Below are positions 1 through 11,077 of a stretch of 64,000 nucleotides of DNA, piece by piece. The stretch's first letter is position 1, and each line of letters starts with the position of its first letter. The notes under the pieces are model-generated. The model saw only the letters and a list, made by a program, of their open reading frames with translations. It searched no databases and was not told the origin of the DNA. The translations under genes were made by a program, and so were the position numbers. The stretch comes from Mayamaea pseudoterrestris (Eukaryota; Bacillariophyta; Bacillariophyceae; Sellaphorales; Sellaphoraceae), in NCBI GenBank assembly GCA_027923505.1, contig BROI01000014.1, forward strand, positions 806,001-870,000, in the 5' to 3' direction.

Positions 1-1
1 C

Positions 2-406
2 GCCGAAGCCGGTTATGGCAGTCAAGGCGGTGCTCCAGGTGGCGGTGGCGGATATTATCAGCAGCAGCAGGGTGGATACAGCCAGCCGTATGGGGCCCAG
101 CAAGCTTACGCTGCCCAGGGATATGGCCAGCAGATGTCTGCCCAGCCACGTTATGGGCAGCAGCAAGCAGGATACGGACAACAAGCTGGTTACGGACAAC
201 CTCAAGCGCCTGGGTACGGACAACCCCAGCCACAAGGCCAGCCGCAGTTTTATAGCGGCGCTCCGCCGCCCTATCAGGCACCGCCAGCACCTGTTGCTCC
301 GGTACCATCGGCTTGGAAGGCGGCAGCGAGCGCGGATGGCCAAGTATACTACTACAATGAGCAGACAGGGGCGACTCAGTGGGAGAAGCCTCCTGGTTTC
401 GCGTAA
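2..406 (+). CDS. Q/G/Y-rich WW-domain protein, 3' end only
   Basis: This is the C-terminal 134 residues of a gene that begins before the window; the open frame runs from base 2 to TAA at 404-406. The visible part is low-complexity, with repeated GYGQ/YGQQ units followed by Pro/Ala-rich sequence, as in prion-like RNA-binding proteins. It ends in one WW domain: the first Trp lies in SAWKAAAS, a YYYN core follows, and the second Trp lies in [11 protein letters not shown] domains bind Pro-rich partners, often in splicing factors. A KH-type or FUBP-like splicing protein is possible, but the RNA-binding part is outside the window, so the family is not established. Confidence 0.75.
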   Translation, partial: AEAGYGSQGGAPGGGGGYYQQQQGGYSQPYGAQQAYAAQGYGQQMSAQPRYGQQQAGYGQQAGYGQPQAPGYGQPQPQGQPQFYSGAPPPYQAPPAPVAPVPSAWKAAASADGQVYYYNEQTGATQWEKPPGFA

Positions 407-767
407 GAAACGTGCATTGTGATTTGCCGAGAAGGAGAGTTTGTCTTGTCACGTTGATTCTTGTTCGAGCCGATGCTTTGGTTGTTGTTGTCGTTGTTAA
501 TTGTGTACATGTTGAAGCGTTTTTGAGTGGCTGCACGAGTGGTTGGACTAGTGTCGCATTTGTTACAATCGCGGTTGCTGTTCACTTGAACCTGAAAATA
601 TGTTTTATTATTCGATGTGGCGGCATGGTCAATCAAGCGTTAATGTCTGACTTTACTTTTAATTATTTGCTAACGAAATTTTATTGTTGTGTGGATATTG
701 TATTTTTCGTTAAGCGATATTTTACGAATTTATTCATGCATACTTAAGTCACTAACTTCAGACTTTT
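407..767. other. Convergent intergenic spacer
   Basis: This AT-richer spacer lies between two convergent genes and probably holds both 3' UTRs. I see no coding exon, tRNA or repeat in it. Confidence 0.5.
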
Positions 768-3700
768 TCATCGCTTGCGCATCTTTGGCATTTTCTTGGA
801 CTTTGCATCCTCTACATCGGATTCTTGGTAGTAATGTGGAGCAATGTCAGTCAACCAAGATGGCTGGATTGGGGAGACCTGACGCATAAACTCTTTAGTC
901 GTAAAGGCGAGCTCAAAAAAGACGACCCACGCAGGAGGCTCCTCGTCTTTAGCGAGAACAGAGCTGGGATGAATGTAAACAGTCTTGCGCTGCTTCACAG
1001 TCTGATACTCTCCGCTTCTCCCCAGCTTTGCAACGTTGTAAAAGAAGCCAGACGTCATGGCTTTTAATATGGCATCAATGTCGTCTGGGGCAGACATAGT
1101 TTGATCCAGCTCTACGCGCTCACACAACCCTTCCAGCTGGTCTCGAATATCTCTTGCTTTCTTCATGCTTTTCACTTGTGCATAATTTTCGAAACACCAG
1201 TTGGTACTATAGTCTGCCGCAGCCCAGTCTCGATAACAACGATACAAAGACAAAAAGTCGCCGCCGCCACCACGAGCAAAATTTAACCGCGCCGTGTCCG
1301 CATGAACGGCCTTTTCTTTGGGTCTGAAGAAGACAGAAGCGCCAAGCGACAGCATCGCCACTGTCGATAATATCTCGCTGACACACTTATACTTCTCAGA
1401 TGCAATTATAGCCTTGCTCATTGTTGGGTCAACAGGAAATTCTGCCATGCGACGACCCAGCTTTGTCAATTCTCCGCGATCGTTCAAAGCACCGAGCGCG
1501 TACAGCTGCTCGAGAGCACGCATAAGTGCATCGGCAGGTGGCGCATCCATGAAATCAAATGACATGAGGTCATTAATGCCAAGCGTTTTCAAAAGAAGAA
1601 CAACATTCCCCATGTTCGTACGGAGAATTTCTGGGATGGTATTTGGCTCCAATTCATTCTGAAACGACCAGGCTGTAAACAACCTGAAACACTTGCCAGG
1701 CTGTGTGCGACCAGCGCGACCTGCGCGCTGATTGGCAGCAGCTTGTGAAATAGGCGTCACGACCAGCGACTCCATACCCGACCGAGCATTGTATGTCTTT
1801 TGCTTGCTAAAGCCCGAGTCAATCACGTAGCAAATCCCATCAATTGTTAAACTCGTCTCGGCAATGTTTGTCGCTAGTACAACTTTACGCGCTCCTTTAG
1901 GAGTCTTTTCAAAAATTTTGGCCTGCTGATCAGATGGCAAATTCGCATAAATAGGACAAATGATAAGTTCAGGAATCCGAGAACCAAGAGCGCGACTCCG
2001 CTGGGTAAGGATTTCAGCTGCAGTTTCAATCTCCTCTTGGCCGGTCAAAAATACCAAAATATCGCCGTTTAAAGGCTGTGACACGTGAATTTGCAGAACT
2101 GTAACAACTGATGCGTCAACATAATCGGCTTCTGGCGCCTTCGTGTAATAGATATCAACCGGGAACATTCGACCAGGTATCATGAAAATGGAAGCATCAT
2201 CGAAATATTTTGAAAACTTCTCCGCATCGAGTGTGGCAGAACTGATGATAAGCTTGAGATCGCTGCGAAAGCGTACAATATCCTTGACCAATCCAAACAG
2301 AATATCAGTGTGCAACGTGCGCTCATGTGCTTCATCAATCACCATGCATGAATAGCTGGCCAGATCGGGTTCCGTTAAAATTTCGCGTAGCAACATACCG
2401 TCCGTCATGTATTGGATTCTCGTCTTGGGGCTCGTACAATTCTCGAAGCGAATTGAGTATCCGACTTCATGACCAAGCCTGACATTCATCTCATGCGCAA
2501 CACGTGCCGCCACACTCATGGCAGCAATTCGTCGCGGCTGAGTACAACCAATTTTTCCCAGTTCGCTATAGCCAATTTCATCAAGATATTGTGGAAGCTG
2601 CGTTGTCTTTCCCGATCCTGTCTCGCCAACGACAATTAATACAGAGTGCTCCTTTACTGCTGCAAGAAACTCCTCTCGGTATGGATACACTGGAAGCTTT
2701 TTCCTCCCTGCAAGCATCTTCTCGTGTTCCGTTGCCGGACGAAGCTCTTTAGGATCGGCAGCTTGTATTGCCTCGTCATCAATCTTTTTCTTGTGCTTGA
2801 GGTCCCGTTTGTCATATCCCTTTCTCGACTCTTGAAGGACAAAGTCGATCTGGTCGTCAAAAACTAGCTCGTAATCGTCCCCTTTTCCTTTCTTGTTGCT
2901 TTGCTTCACAGCCTTTTCTGTCTGAGATGTTTCCCAAAGCTCCTGTTCCGACTTTTCCTGCTTAGGCTCAATGTATCGCGAAGTCAGTGCTGCGTGGTCT
3001 TGCTTGTGCTTGCGCTCCGTCGCGTCATACTCGTCGGGAAGTCGATAGAAACCATCATTCTTGTCGTCTTCCGCTTCCTTTTGTTGAGCCATGGCAAGAA
3101 TCTTTCGCTTGAGTGCAAGCTGCTCCTTCTCCGCTTTCGTCAGTTCCTGGCCTTTGAAAAGTTCCTCCTCGTCCTCGAGCGACTGCTTCAATAGTTGCAA
3201 TTCCTTTTCTTCGCGTTTTTTGAGGTAGGACCTGCGACTCTCTTCCCGTAAGCTGTCAATTGTAATTGCATGCCCAGTGTGCTCGTCAACAACTGCTTCA
3301 CCCTTCAACAATCGTTCCTCCAGTTTGACGCGCTTTTGATATGCTTCTTCCTCCTCCTTGACCTTGGCACCATCCTTGGTCTTTTGCTTGTCCTTGTTTA
3401 GCATGCGCTCAACAAGCTCGTCTCGCTCACGCTTATCCTTTTCACGTTCCAACGCAGCGCGATCCTGCGGAGTCAGTTTGGATTCTTCCTCCTTGACGCG
3501 ACGACTCTCCATTCGCTCCTCCATCTTGCGTTGGTATCGATCAAGTACACCTTCTTCTTCGTCGCCGTCTTCGCTGCTTTCGTCTCTGCGGTAGCGCTTC
3601 CTCCGCAGATCCTTCTCTTTCGCTTTACTAATTGATTCATTCGCAGAAGACTCCGCCTTTTGCGGCTGCGACATACAGCTCGGTTGCTGTGGCGTTGCAT

Positions 3701-4001
3701 CGTCGACAAAGCTCGTCACAGCGGCTGGCGCTGGTGGTTTCTGTCGTTTGTCGTCACTTCTCGCGTCACTAGTCTTTTCCTCCTTGCGCGTCCGCCGCAA
3801 CAATTCCCGACAAAATGTTGCGAGTCGTTCTTGACTCTGATTGACGCCTCCCTCGCGCAACACCTGGACCAAGTCTGCCTCGGATTGCCGCTTGTTGGAT
3901 GCCAAATTGACAAGGTACGACGCCAACGTGTCGTTGGCAAAGCCCAAGAGATCGTGTAGATTGTCGTTGCACCAACGAATGGCGTCTTGGTTTTGTGACA
4001 T
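768..4001 (-). CDS. DHX16: DEAH-box pre-mRNA splicing helicase Prp2/DHX16
   Basis: An intronless 1077-aa ATP-dependent RNA helicase. Prp2 remodels the spliceosome before the first transesterification, in the nucleus. The N-terminal ~400 residues are charged, Lys/Glu-rich and coiled-coil-like. The helicase core shows Walker [11 protein letters not shown] (about residue 457), motif Ia TQPRR, motif II DEAH (about 556), motif III SAT, and motif [12 protein letters not shown]2 and OB-fold regions follow. Stretches such as [25 protein letters not shown] and VLQIHVSQP resemble Prp2/DHX16 more than the related Prp22 or Prp16. The start at 4001 is the first in-frame ATG. Only 238 bp separate it from the divergent TRM6 start at 4240, so the two genes probably share a promoter region. 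Confidence 0.93.
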   Translation of the reverse strand: MSQNQDAIRWCNDNLHDLLGFANDTLASYLVNLASNKRQSEADLVQVLREGGVNQSQERLATFCRELLRRTRKEEKTSDARSDDKRQKPPAPAAVTSFVDDATPQQPSCMSQPQKAESSANESISKAKEKDLRRKRYRRDESSEDGDEEEGVLDRYQRKMEERMESRRVKEEESKLTPQDRAALEREKDKRERDELVERMLNKDKQKTKDGAKVKEEEEAYQKRVKLEERLLKGEAVVDEHTGHAITIDSLREESRRSYLKKREEKELQLLKQSLEDEEELFKGQELTKAEKEQLALKRKILAMAQQKEAEDDKNDGFYRLPDEYDATERKHKQDHAALTSRYIEPKQEKSEQELWETSQTEKAVKQSNKKGKGDDYELVFDDQIDFVLQESRKGYDKRDLKHKKKIDDEAIQAADPKELRPATEHEKMLAGRKKLPVYPYREEFLAAVKEHSVLIVVGETGSGKTTQLPQYLDEIGYSELGKIGCTQPRRIAAMSVAARVAHEMNVRLGHEVGYSIRFENCTSPKTRIQYMTDGMLLREILTEPDLASYSCMVIDEAHERTLHTDILFGLVKDIVRFRSDLKLIISSATLDAEKFSKYFDDASIFMIPGRMFPVDIYYTKAPEADYVDASVVTVLQIHVSQPLNGDILVFLTGQEEIETAAEILTQRSRALGSRIPELIICPIYANLPSDQQAKIFEKTPKGARKVVLATNIAETSLTIDGICYVIDSGFSKQKTYNARSGMESLVVTPISQAAANQRAGRAGRTQPGKCFRLFTAWSFQNELEPNTIPEILRTNMGNVVLLLKTLGINDLMSFDFMDAPPADALMRALEQLYALGALNDRGELTKLGRRMAEFPVDPTMSKAIIASEKYKCVSEILSTVAMLSLGASVFFRPKEKAVHADTARLNFARGGGGDFLSLYRCYRDWAAADYSTNWCFENYAQVKSMKKARDIRDQLEGLCERVELDQTMSAPDDIDAILKAMTSGFFYNVAKLGRSGEYQTVKQRKTVYIHPSSVLAKDEEPPAWVVFFELAFTTKEFMRQVSPIQPSWLTDIAPHYYQESDVEDAKSKKMPKMRKR

Positions 4002-4239
4002 GGTTCAATGAGAAAAACAGCAGTCGCTGGCAAACCGAGAATGGGGTGGAGATTTGTGGCACACGGAAACGCAGAAAGGCATCATGGCAAAAAAATAATG
4101 AAGGTCGCCGCGTTTCAGAGTCGCACCGGTAATGCCGCTAACCCGCGCCGCGCCGTTCATTTTTCTCGTCACATTTTCTTTTGTTTGGCTTGCCCATTGT
4201 TGGACCTACTCCTGGCAGCTCCAATCAGCTGAAAGAGTC

Positions 4240-5814
4240 ATGACAGACCAGGACTTCAATAACAGCCAGCAGCAGTCGCTTGAAGCAGAATATAGTCCTC
4301 TTGACGCCCTTCCACCCAACCACGTTCGCGAAGGCGACCACGTTGTACTCGTCTTTGCCGATGGCCGACACATTTTCGCCCAGGCCCTTCATCGAGCCAA
4401 GGGCAAGACGCCGCCTGTCAAGATATTCAAGCGCTCCTATTCGACTCATGAATTGATTGGATTGTCATATGGGACCGTCTTGGAGTTGACTTTAAATGGA
4501 CTGCAAGCATTGCCGGATGATCAAGATTTAATTCCTGATTACTTGGAGCCATCTAAGAATGGCGAAGACAATGACGAAGAGACAGAAGGAGAAGCGAATC
4601 AAGACTCAAACGAGGAAGATACTTCAACTCTGAAACGCGACAATCGCCACTTGCTCGACACGAATACCTCGCAAGCTCTTGGCTATCAAGAGCTGCAAAC
4701 GATGCGCGAACAAGGCACGGAAGGCTCCGTCATTGTCTCCAAGATCATTGCAAACTCGTCAACCTTTGATCAAAAGACAGACTACTCGCGGCACAAGTAT
4801 ATTGTGCGAAAGCAGATCAAGTATCAGCCGCGGTGTCGCCTCGTCAAGTGCACGTCGGCTTCCATATGCACGACGCTACACTTGCGCGACCCCAAGCGAG
4901 TCATGAACATGCGCGAGGATACGCTGGCGCAAATATTGGGATATGCAAACATAAGTGCCGGCTGTCAGGTGCTTGTGCTTGAGAACTGCAGTGGAATACT
5001 GACGGGAGCACTGGCCCAGCGTATGGCTGGGTATGGCAAGATTTTGACAGTCTACAGTGGACAGCAGCCTGCCTGGAATGAAATGCTTGGCAAGTACAAT
5101 CTATCGTTTGCTGAAACTAATTCCATCAAGTGGGTGCACTCCGGAGATGTTTTGGGGAGTGGAGAGTCGGAGGAAGCACTTGCGGCATCGGAAGCTGAAC
5201 GAATCGACCGAGACAAGTTGGAATGGCCGTGTCTTTTGCAGGACCACACTCGAGTTTACATGAAGACGATGAAAACGGAAAAGGAGAAGCGCAATTTCTT
5301 GTACAAGCGAGCTGGTCGGTTTGCGAGGAAGCTGACGAGACACACTCCGACAGAAGGGGCGGAGTGGTTGAATGCCCAGCAGAGTGACTCGCTTGTCATT
5401 GCAGCAAAGTATGATCCGACTGAAACTCTCTTGAGCATGTTCAAGTACCTGGCGCCGTCATGTCCATTTGTTGTCTACAGTGAATTCATTGAGCCGCTAA
5501 CAGAGTGCTTTAGAGCGGTGCAGCAAAAGGCTTTAGCTATCAATCTACGGCTGAGTAATACCTGGGCTCGCGAATATCAAATTCTACCTGGCAGAACTCA
5601 TCCAAACATGAATATGAGCCAATCTGGAGGCTTTATATTGACAGGTGTGAAACTTGACCCCACGCATGGCAGTAATGAGCTCGATGAGGAGGTATTAAAA
5701 GAAATTCGGGCTGAGATTGGTGGAAGGCGGGGCAAAAAGACCAGCAAAGCTAATGAATCAACTAATAGCAACGGCGAGAGCCAGGCTCGGGCCGCAAAGC
5801 GTGCAAAAAATTAA
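4240..5814 (+). CDS. TRM6: tRNA (adenine-58-N1) methyltransferase non-catalytic subunit TRM6/Gcd10
   Basis: A 524-aa protein. TRM6 pairs with catalytic TRM61 to make m1A58 in nuclear tRNA, including initiator tRNA. Family hallmarks are an N-terminal beta-rich part (HVVLVFADGRHIFAQAL), the block ALGYQELQTMREQG near residue 145, then IVRKQIKYQPRC. A Rossmann-like second half lacks a usable SAM-binding motif, as expected for this subunit. The C-terminus is Lys/Arg-rich, consistent with nuclear location. An in-frame ATG at 4132 would add 36 hydrophobic residues resembling a signal anchor. That is unexpected for a nuclear enzyme, so the ATG at 4240 (A at -4, MTDQDF) is preferred. The gene ends 4 bp before the convergent neighbour's stop. 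Confidence 0.88.
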   Translation: MTDQDFNNSQQQSLEAEYSPLDALPPNHVREGDHVVLVFADGRHIFAQALHRAKGKTPPVKIFKRSYSTHELIGLSYGTVLELTLNGLQALPDDQDLIPDYLEPSKNGEDNDEETEGEANQDSNEEDTSTLKRDNRHLLDTNTSQALGYQELQTMREQGTEGSVIVSKIIANSSTFDQKTDYSRHKYIVRKQIKYQPRCRLVKCTSASICTTLHLRDPKRVMNMREDTLAQILGYANISAGCQVLVLENCSGILTGALAQRMAGYGKILTVYSGQQPAWNEMLGKYNLSFAETNSIKWVHSGDVLGSGESEEALAASEAERIDRDKLEWPCLLQDHTRVYMKTMKTEKEKRNFLYKRAGRFARKLTRHTPTEGAEWLNAQQSDSLVIAAKYDPTETLLSMFKYLAPSCPFVVYSEFIEPLTECFRAVQQKALAINLRLSNTWAREYQILPGRTHPNMNMSQSGGFILTGVKLDPTHGSNELDEEVLKEIRAEIGGRRGKKTSKANESTNSNGESQARAAKRAKN

Positions 5815-5818
5815 ATAG

Positions 5819-7744
5819 TTAAACAGTTTTAGGATGGTCAAAAAACTGCTCCCGTAGCTGTGCAGCAACCTTTTCAACATCGGCTACAGTCACGTAGCAC
5901 TTTGCGTCGAAGATGACGTACAACTCCTTCGTGCCATCAGTGTACGCGTACATCCATTCTTTTGCAAGCGAGGTCAGCAATTCACGAGGACTAGCAGCGG
6001 AACAGCTCATCTCACCCATGGCATCCTCGAATGCTGATGCGGCATCCGATGAGAGGGCTGATGCTAATTCGTATCTGACATCCATACTATCACTTTGCTG
6101 ATGATTTCCCCACACGGGCTCTTGCATCGTCATTTCATTGTTTTGCCGTTTATAGAAGTTAAAGAACCGAAAAGGCCCATTCTGGACTCTCTCTTGTTCA
6201 ATTGGCTGAGGCGTGTCGGTGTGTAGGAACACCGTGGATGAATGTTGCAATCGATCCACCATAATTATAATGCATCCCTCCTCTTGTAGCTGCGACTTGT
6301 TGTTTACACTTTCTTCGTGATTCATACGTGTTACCAAACCCGCGTTACCAAAGCACTGATCAAAGTTGCACAATGCACGCTTGTACAATGCAGTTGATGA
6401 GTCGGATGAAGGATGATGCTGCTGCAGAAAAAGAAGGAAGCTTATCTGATAAGCGTTGTACAGACATATTCGAGTCTCGTGTACAGCTCCACGACAATTC
6501 AGTGTCACGTGCGGAGCCCATACTTCTTTTTGATTCATGGGGCCTTGAAAGCTGGTAACGTCGTCATATGCAGAAAGCAACGCCAGAGGTGGTGGTGAAA
6601 GAAAGCCTTCTATTGCATCAAGATCCGACGGAAAGATGTCAACACAAGCCTTATCTAAAGCAGTAGTTCCCAGCGATAGCGAAAGGGAGCGAATACGTGC
6701 ATTGTTGGGGTCCTCAAGCTGTCGTTTCTGTTCCGCCTGGATCTTAAGTCGAAATGAGTGCATATAATCCATGAGAAGGATAACGCTTTCCTTTGCCACC
6801 TCATAGCCCAAGTTAGGTATGCTTTCGGTAGCCGCAACGTGACCATTCACGTTGGCCGACACTGCAATTATTCGGCCATCCTCTGACACTAGGTTACTCT
6901 CGTCGGTAAGAAATTGCCGAATGCGGATTGCCAAGTCATTATGAATACAACCAGGCTGACCTGACACTATACCCAATGTCGGCCCAAGCAGCTTATCCAC
7001 TATGCTTCGACTAAAACCATAGTGCGCAAGATTGGAGTTTTCGGACAAGAATGCGTCGTGAAACACTCGCAGTTCCTCGCGAAGGGAGGAAATCGGCAAA
7101 CTGCTGCGTAAAAGTTCCGTCTCACGTTCAATTTCGCTTGTCGCCAAGTGAAATTCATATTCTGCTATGTCCATTCGTCGAAACTGCTCCTTTAGCTTAC
7201 GCTGCCGCTTCATGAGGTCGTATAAGGTGGACATACCAGGATAAGGACCCGTGATTGATATTTCTTCTTCCGCGAGCGACGCACCTTCATACGGTCGCCG
7301 CAGTCGATAATCAATACCTCCACCTCTTAGCAGCGAAAAGAGCTCATGCCGCCGTTTTAGCAAGCCAGCAACAGCAGACGAAGCGCAAGTTATCCCGTTG
7401 GTCTGAATGACGGCGACGATTGATGGTTCTTCGAGGATGGAAAAAGACAAAGATGCGCCGCCGTCAAAAGTGACCTCTCTCATATAATCTTCAGTCCAGC
7501 TTGCATCCAAGGCACCCGACAACGAAAAGAGTGCGGTGCAGAGCGATGCAAACTCGATTAATTCTTGCGTGTAGCTTGGATCAGAGGAAGTATAGCCTGC
7601 ATCGTCCATTCCGTGTTCAGTGTTCCGATAGTATAGAACATGCTCAGTCAGTTCGTCATCTGAGGCTTCGTCCGACAAGAATGCATTACCAGTGGATAGC
7701 TCAAATAACTTTAAATGGATTATAAGAAGTCGTTGTATCGTCAT
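5819..7744 (-). CDS. Putative longin-domain trafficking protein, CCZ1-like
   Basis: A 641-aa intronless protein without obvious signal peptide or membrane segment. The first ~130 residues alternate hydrophobic strands and helices (IQRLLIIHLKLFEL, HVLYYRNTEHG, ELIEFASLCTALFSL, LSFSILEEPSIVAVIQ). This follows the pattern of the first longin domain of CCZ1, the partner of MON1 in the Rab7 exchange factor at late endosomes and vacuoles. The C-terminus (WMYAYTDGTKELYVIFDAKCYVTVADVEKVAAQL) looks like another longin/roadblock-type module. Sequence identity to CCZ1 is weak by eye, so this is a structural guess. If it is wrong, the gene is a conserved hypothetical. No MON1 gene is present in the window. 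Confidence 0.5.
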   Translation of the reverse strand: MTIQRLLIIHLKLFELSTGNAFLSDEASDDELTEHVLYYRNTEHGMDDAGYTSSDPSYTQELIEFASLCTALFSLSGALDASWTEDYMREVTFDGGASLSFSILEEPSIVAVIQTNGITCASSAVAGLLKRRHELFSLLRGGGIDYRLRRPYEGASLAEEEISITGPYPGMSTLYDLMKRQRKLKEQFRRMDIAEYEFHLATSEIERETELLRSSLPISSLREELRVFHDAFLSENSNLAHYGFSRSIVDKLLGPTLGIVSGQPGCIHNDLAIRIRQFLTDESNLVSEDGRIIAVSANVNGHVAATESIPNLGYEVAKESVILLMDYMHSFRLKIQAEQKRQLEDPNNARIRSLSLSLGTTALDKACVDIFPSDLDAIEGFLSPPPLALLSAYDDVTSFQGPMNQKEVWAPHVTLNCRGAVHETRICLYNAYQISFLLFLQQHHPSSDSSTALYKRALCNFDQCFGNAGLVTRMNHEESVNNKSQLQEEGCIIIMVDRLQHSSTVFLHTDTPQPIEQERVQNGPFRFFNFYKRQNNEMTMQEPVWGNHQQSDSMDVRYELASALSSDAASAFEDAMGEMSCSAASPRELLTSLAKEWMYAYTDGTKELYVIFDAKCYVTVADVEKVAAQLREQFFDHPKTV

Positions 7745-8484
7745 TGCAGATGTTAGACATTGTCAACCCCCTTGACGCATGGCGGCAATGCTCGTCATGG
7801 TCGAATCTGGACGAAGGAGGGAGAGGTACGACTGTCTTACCGGGACCGAAAGAACAATTACGTTAGCTCACCATCTCATCCCAATGCCATGGCAAGTCAA
7901 TTTAAACTCCATAGCTACCGTCTCTTGTCGACTGAAGTAGACTGTATAGTGGAGTACGGACAATGCTGCTGCCTGTAAGAAGAGTAACGGTTGATCATTG
8001 CAGGACTAAGGGCAGAATTCGTCACAGTCGCCGCGGGAGATCGCTTCCCGCCACTTGCCGCCAAGTCTTGGAGAGAAACTGATATGTAAAGTCTTCTATC
8101 CCGCACGAGTGCATTAGAGAAAGTCAGTTCCGCATTCATGCTAATGGTGAGGAAACAGGTCGTGGACGAGCTCCTTAGCAAGCTTGTCGGCGACCGTGGG
8201 CTTATGTTTCAAGCTTGCATGTGCCTTGACTGGTTGTGTTGATCGTGGACGACTCCGCCGGCACATCAGTCATCACGATAGGCCCAACGACTGTTCCATG
8301 ACTAGGCCGCATCAAGTTACTTAAGCAGTTTGAGTTGAATTCTTATCAGGCGGTTGACGAAATCAGTAACGGTAAACTTAACGGAGGTCGTGGCCAGAAA
8401 ATTCGCCACGAAGACTCGCTCACAATTTCAACTGGTCAACTTCTTTGCAATTGTACAAGCAACCAATCCAACCAGTATCCCGCC
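7745..8484. other. Divergent intergenic region
   Basis: About 740 bases lie between two divergent genes. Stop-interrupted frames occur on both strands. No exon with recognisable protein similarity or convincing splice pair was found; it probably holds promoters and 5' UTRs. Confidence 0.4.
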
Positions 8485-8907
8485 ATGCAATGCTCACATA
8501 TGGACACTCTACCAAGACGCTATCAACTACTTGCATGCGACGAGCAAGAAGCCAACATGACAATCCCATGCTGCAACGAACAAGAAGTCGATGAGGCTCC
8601 GTTTGCCCTGTCCGAGTCCAATGACAATCTCGATGCGGTCCTGCAGAAGCTGCTCGAAGACTTTGACCCAAACTACGAGCTATTTTCCAATAGTCAAGAT
8701 TTGAACCAAAGCTCTGTAAACCTTACTTCACAAGGTCATAAGCGACGAGTCAGTTTCGACCACGCCGAGGCGCCATTGGCCAAGAAAATGTCGCCCGTCA
8801 GCGACGAAGAGCAAAGACGTGCTCGGAATGAGTTATGGAAACAATCCTTGAAGCGCTCAATGTTTCACAAGCACGCTCCAATTGGAAATGATGTGGCTGA
8901 TTTATAA
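8485..8907 (+). CDS. Small hydrophilic hypothetical protein
   Basis: A 140-aa protein from the first in-frame ATG (8485, G at -3). The open frame extends upstream to about 8335 without an ATG, so an upstream spliced exon is possible. There is no membrane segment or known domain. The middle is acidic (LDAVLQKLLEDFDPNYELF). A basic patch KRRVSFDH follows, resembling a basophilic-kinase or 14-3-3-type site. The C-terminus contains a conserved-looking helix (DEEQRRARNELWKQSLKRSMF). It could be a small nuclear regulator, but nothing identifies its function. Confidence 0.5.
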   Translation: MQCSHMDTLPRRYQLLACDEQEANMTIPCCNEQEVDEAPFALSESNDNLDAVLQKLLEDFDPNYELFSNSQDLNQSSVNLTSQGHKRRVSFDHAEAPLAKKMSPVSDEEQRRARNELWKQSLKRSMFHKHAPIGNDVADL

Positions 8908-9083
8908 ATTACAAAGCATTGCATAAGTCTAATCTTCAACTCATATATCTTAGTATTAAAGGCATCTGTCGCTCGTAGCTGCCTCATCGCAGTGACGATA
9001 GTGTTACGCTTGGCCTGCTAAAATACAAGCTACAAATCGTTAGCATCTCCGCCCGACAAAGCTGTGATATTGCTGTAAAATAA

Positions 9084-9536
9084 TCAATGCGAGGCTTCAA
9101 TCTTGGCAAGCTCCTTCCTAAACTTTCGCAAACCCGGGCACTCGAGATACGTTTGCAGTTTAAACTTTGCTGGACCTTGGCTGAAAGGCTCTGCATCTTG
9201 ACGATGCGACTTTCTTTTCTTGTTATTAGATTCATCTCTCTCGTAGTTCAACTTGACAATCGATGCACGAGACGCTTGCGTTGATCCCTTTTGTCGAATT
9301 ACATGCTTGGCTTGATATCCTTGTCCAACGACTGTATTTCGAAACTGATTCAAGTCTACAGCCACCACTGAGTCTTTTTGGTCGCCTGCATCATCCTGTC
9401 TGGCGGCAGCCGCATGCTCTAGTTCCAAATGTTCACCCTGCCAGCCGCGCTGTCGTTTGTTGACATGCTTTGTATTTGTTCCGTGATGGCGATCGTAGTC
9501 CTCTTCGGCGCTGTGGTCGTCGATTGCATCGTTCAT
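9084..9536 (-). CDS. Small charged, probably nuclear, hypothetical protein
   Basis: A 150-aa protein with high Lys, Arg, Asp and Gln content and no membrane segment. It contains a bipartite basic stretch (NNKKRKSHRQ) that could act as a nuclear localisation signal. The C-terminal block FKLQTYLECPGLRKFRKELAKIE has the regular look of a conserved helical motif. I do not recognise the family. It is convergent with the small gene ending at 8907 and divergent from the proteasome gene starting at 9853. Confidence 0.5.
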   Translation of the reverse strand: MNDAIDDHSAEEDYDRHHGTNTKHVNKRQRGWQGEHLELEHAAAARQDDAGDQKDSVVAVDLNQFRNTVVGQGYQAKHVIRQKGSTQASRASIVKLNYERDESNNKKRKSHRQDAEPFSQGPAKFKLQTYLECPGLRKFRKELAKIEASH

Positions 9537-9852
9537 TGTAGTATGCTTCGGAATTATTGGTTAGAATGTTGTAAAGGATCAAACGGTTATTCCGGATAAC
9601 TGCTCTTGTCCGTGTAACTTACGCAATGGCGATGAGCGAAGCGCACCCATGCGAAAGAGGAGGGACGAATGGCACTCCAACGAGTACCGTTACGACTTAA
9701 TGTCACTTTTCATGTCTGCTGCACGACGATCTTTGACCATCCTTGGCCTTCATCCACAATGAGGACTGCAGCCAGCAACTACCGCATTTCCATCATCGTC
9801 CCTGCAATATTCGTCTCGATCGCTTCATCAGTATACTATCTTATCTTTAATC
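9537..9852. other. Divergent promoter region
   Basis: A 316-base spacer between a minus-strand gene and the proteasome gene. It contains a pyrimidine-rich stretch shortly before the ATG at 9853. No gene was seen. Confidence 0.4.
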
Positions 9853-10728
9853 ATGTCTGAACAAACGCAAAACATTTTCAGCTCAACGGTTCCATCCGGA
9901 TTCTCCTTCGCCAACACGCATCGCAACGCAAACCTTGTCTCCGCCGCCAACGCTGCCTCAAACAAGTCATCCACTGTCCGTCTCGCCCAAGCCAAAAAGA
10001 CTGGAACAACCATTGTCGGCATGGTATTTGCCGGCGGCGTCATTCTCGGCGCCGATACGCGAGCCACGTCGGGTGAGGAAGTTGCCGAAAAGAATTGCCA
10101 AAAGATTCACTACTTGGCGCCCAACATGTACTGCGCCGGCGCTGGAACGGCGGCGGATACCGACAAGACGACGGAACTGATTTCCAGTCAATTGGCGTTG
10201 CTGCGCTTGGATACGCACTTGCCGAGTCGTGTCGTGACGGCGCTGACGCTATTGAAGCGCATGCTCTTTCGCTACCAGGGACATGTTAGCGCGGCGCTCA
10301 TTTTGGGAGGCGTGGATATACAGGGACCGCACGTTTACCATATTTATCCGCATGGAAGTACCAGCAAGCTGTCGTATGCGACCATGGGATCAGGTTCGGT
10401 GGCAGCCATGAGTGTTTTCGAGACGAGTTGGCGCGATGGATTGACGGAGGATGAAGGCATTGCCATGGTCAAGCGCGCAGTCAGCGCTGGAGTCTTTAAC
10501 GACTTGGGATCGGGTAGCAACATTGACTTGTGCATTATTCGAACGGATGGAACGGTTGACTACCGCCGTAACGAAGTCAAACCCAATGAGATTGGACCGC
10601 TCCGCGCCATGGTGCAGCGATCTGGACGAATGACACTTGCCAACGGAGTCACTCCCATTCTTCACTCGTCCTACTCTCCGCATCCCACCTTGGCAGATGT
10701 TGATGTCATGGAGGTGGAAGCGAGTTAG
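9853..10728 (+). CDS. PSMB7: 20S proteasome subunit beta2 (trypsin-like activity)
   Basis: A 291-aa precursor of the catalytic beta2 subunit of the 20S proteasome. A propeptide of about 51 residues ends at Gly51, and autocatalytic cleavage would expose Thr52 (TTIVGMVFAGGVILGADTR). Catalytic residues are all present: Thr52 (Thr1), Asp68 (Asp17) and Lys84 (Lys33, in EKNCQKIH). CAGAGTAADTDKTTELIS and GSGSVAAMSVFE are typical of beta2 (Pup1/PSMB7) rather than beta1 or beta5. The C-terminal extension, which in this family wraps around beta3, is present. The gene is intronless. Confidence 0.96.
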   Translation: MSEQTQNIFSSTVPSGFSFANTHRNANLVSAANAASNKSSTVRLAQAKKTGTTIVGMVFAGGVILGADTRATSGEEVAEKNCQKIHYLAPNMYCAGAGTAADTDKTTELISSQLALLRLDTHLPSRVVTALTLLKRMLFRYQGHVSAALILGGVDIQGPHVYHIYPHGSTSKLSYATMGSGSVAAMSVFETSWRDGLTEDEGIAMVKRAVSAGVFNDLGSGSNIDLCIIRTDGTVDYRRNEVKPNEIGPLRAMVQRSGRMTLANGVTPILHSSYSPHPTLADVDVMEVEAS

Positions 10729-11077
10729 ATGAAGAGTGTATTGCGTGACTTAACAGATAACAGAATGCATCTTAAACGCTTTAATCATGAGATGAGGCAA
10801 TACATCGATAATTGCACCTTAAATAACGACTGTTACAGCTTTATGACTATTCATACATAGTACAGTCATGTTTGTAACATGTATAATAATTCCATATCAC
10901 ACTCACATTCAGTCTGGCGACTTGTTTCTGCAGCAATAGCTGAAATCGGGACGGCGGGGGTCGCGGTCCGAGAAACGCGTCGACCCCCAAGAAGTGCGAG
11001 ACGGAACGAAACCGCAACGCCGTCAACAAAAAAGTCCATTCCAACTGTCAAATCGCAAGCTTGGCTATAGACGCTCT
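10729..11077. other. Intergenic spacer
   Basis: A 349-base region between the proteasome gene and the LNR-domain gene. Its first half is AT-rich (likely 3' UTR). No further gene was found. Confidence 0.4.
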
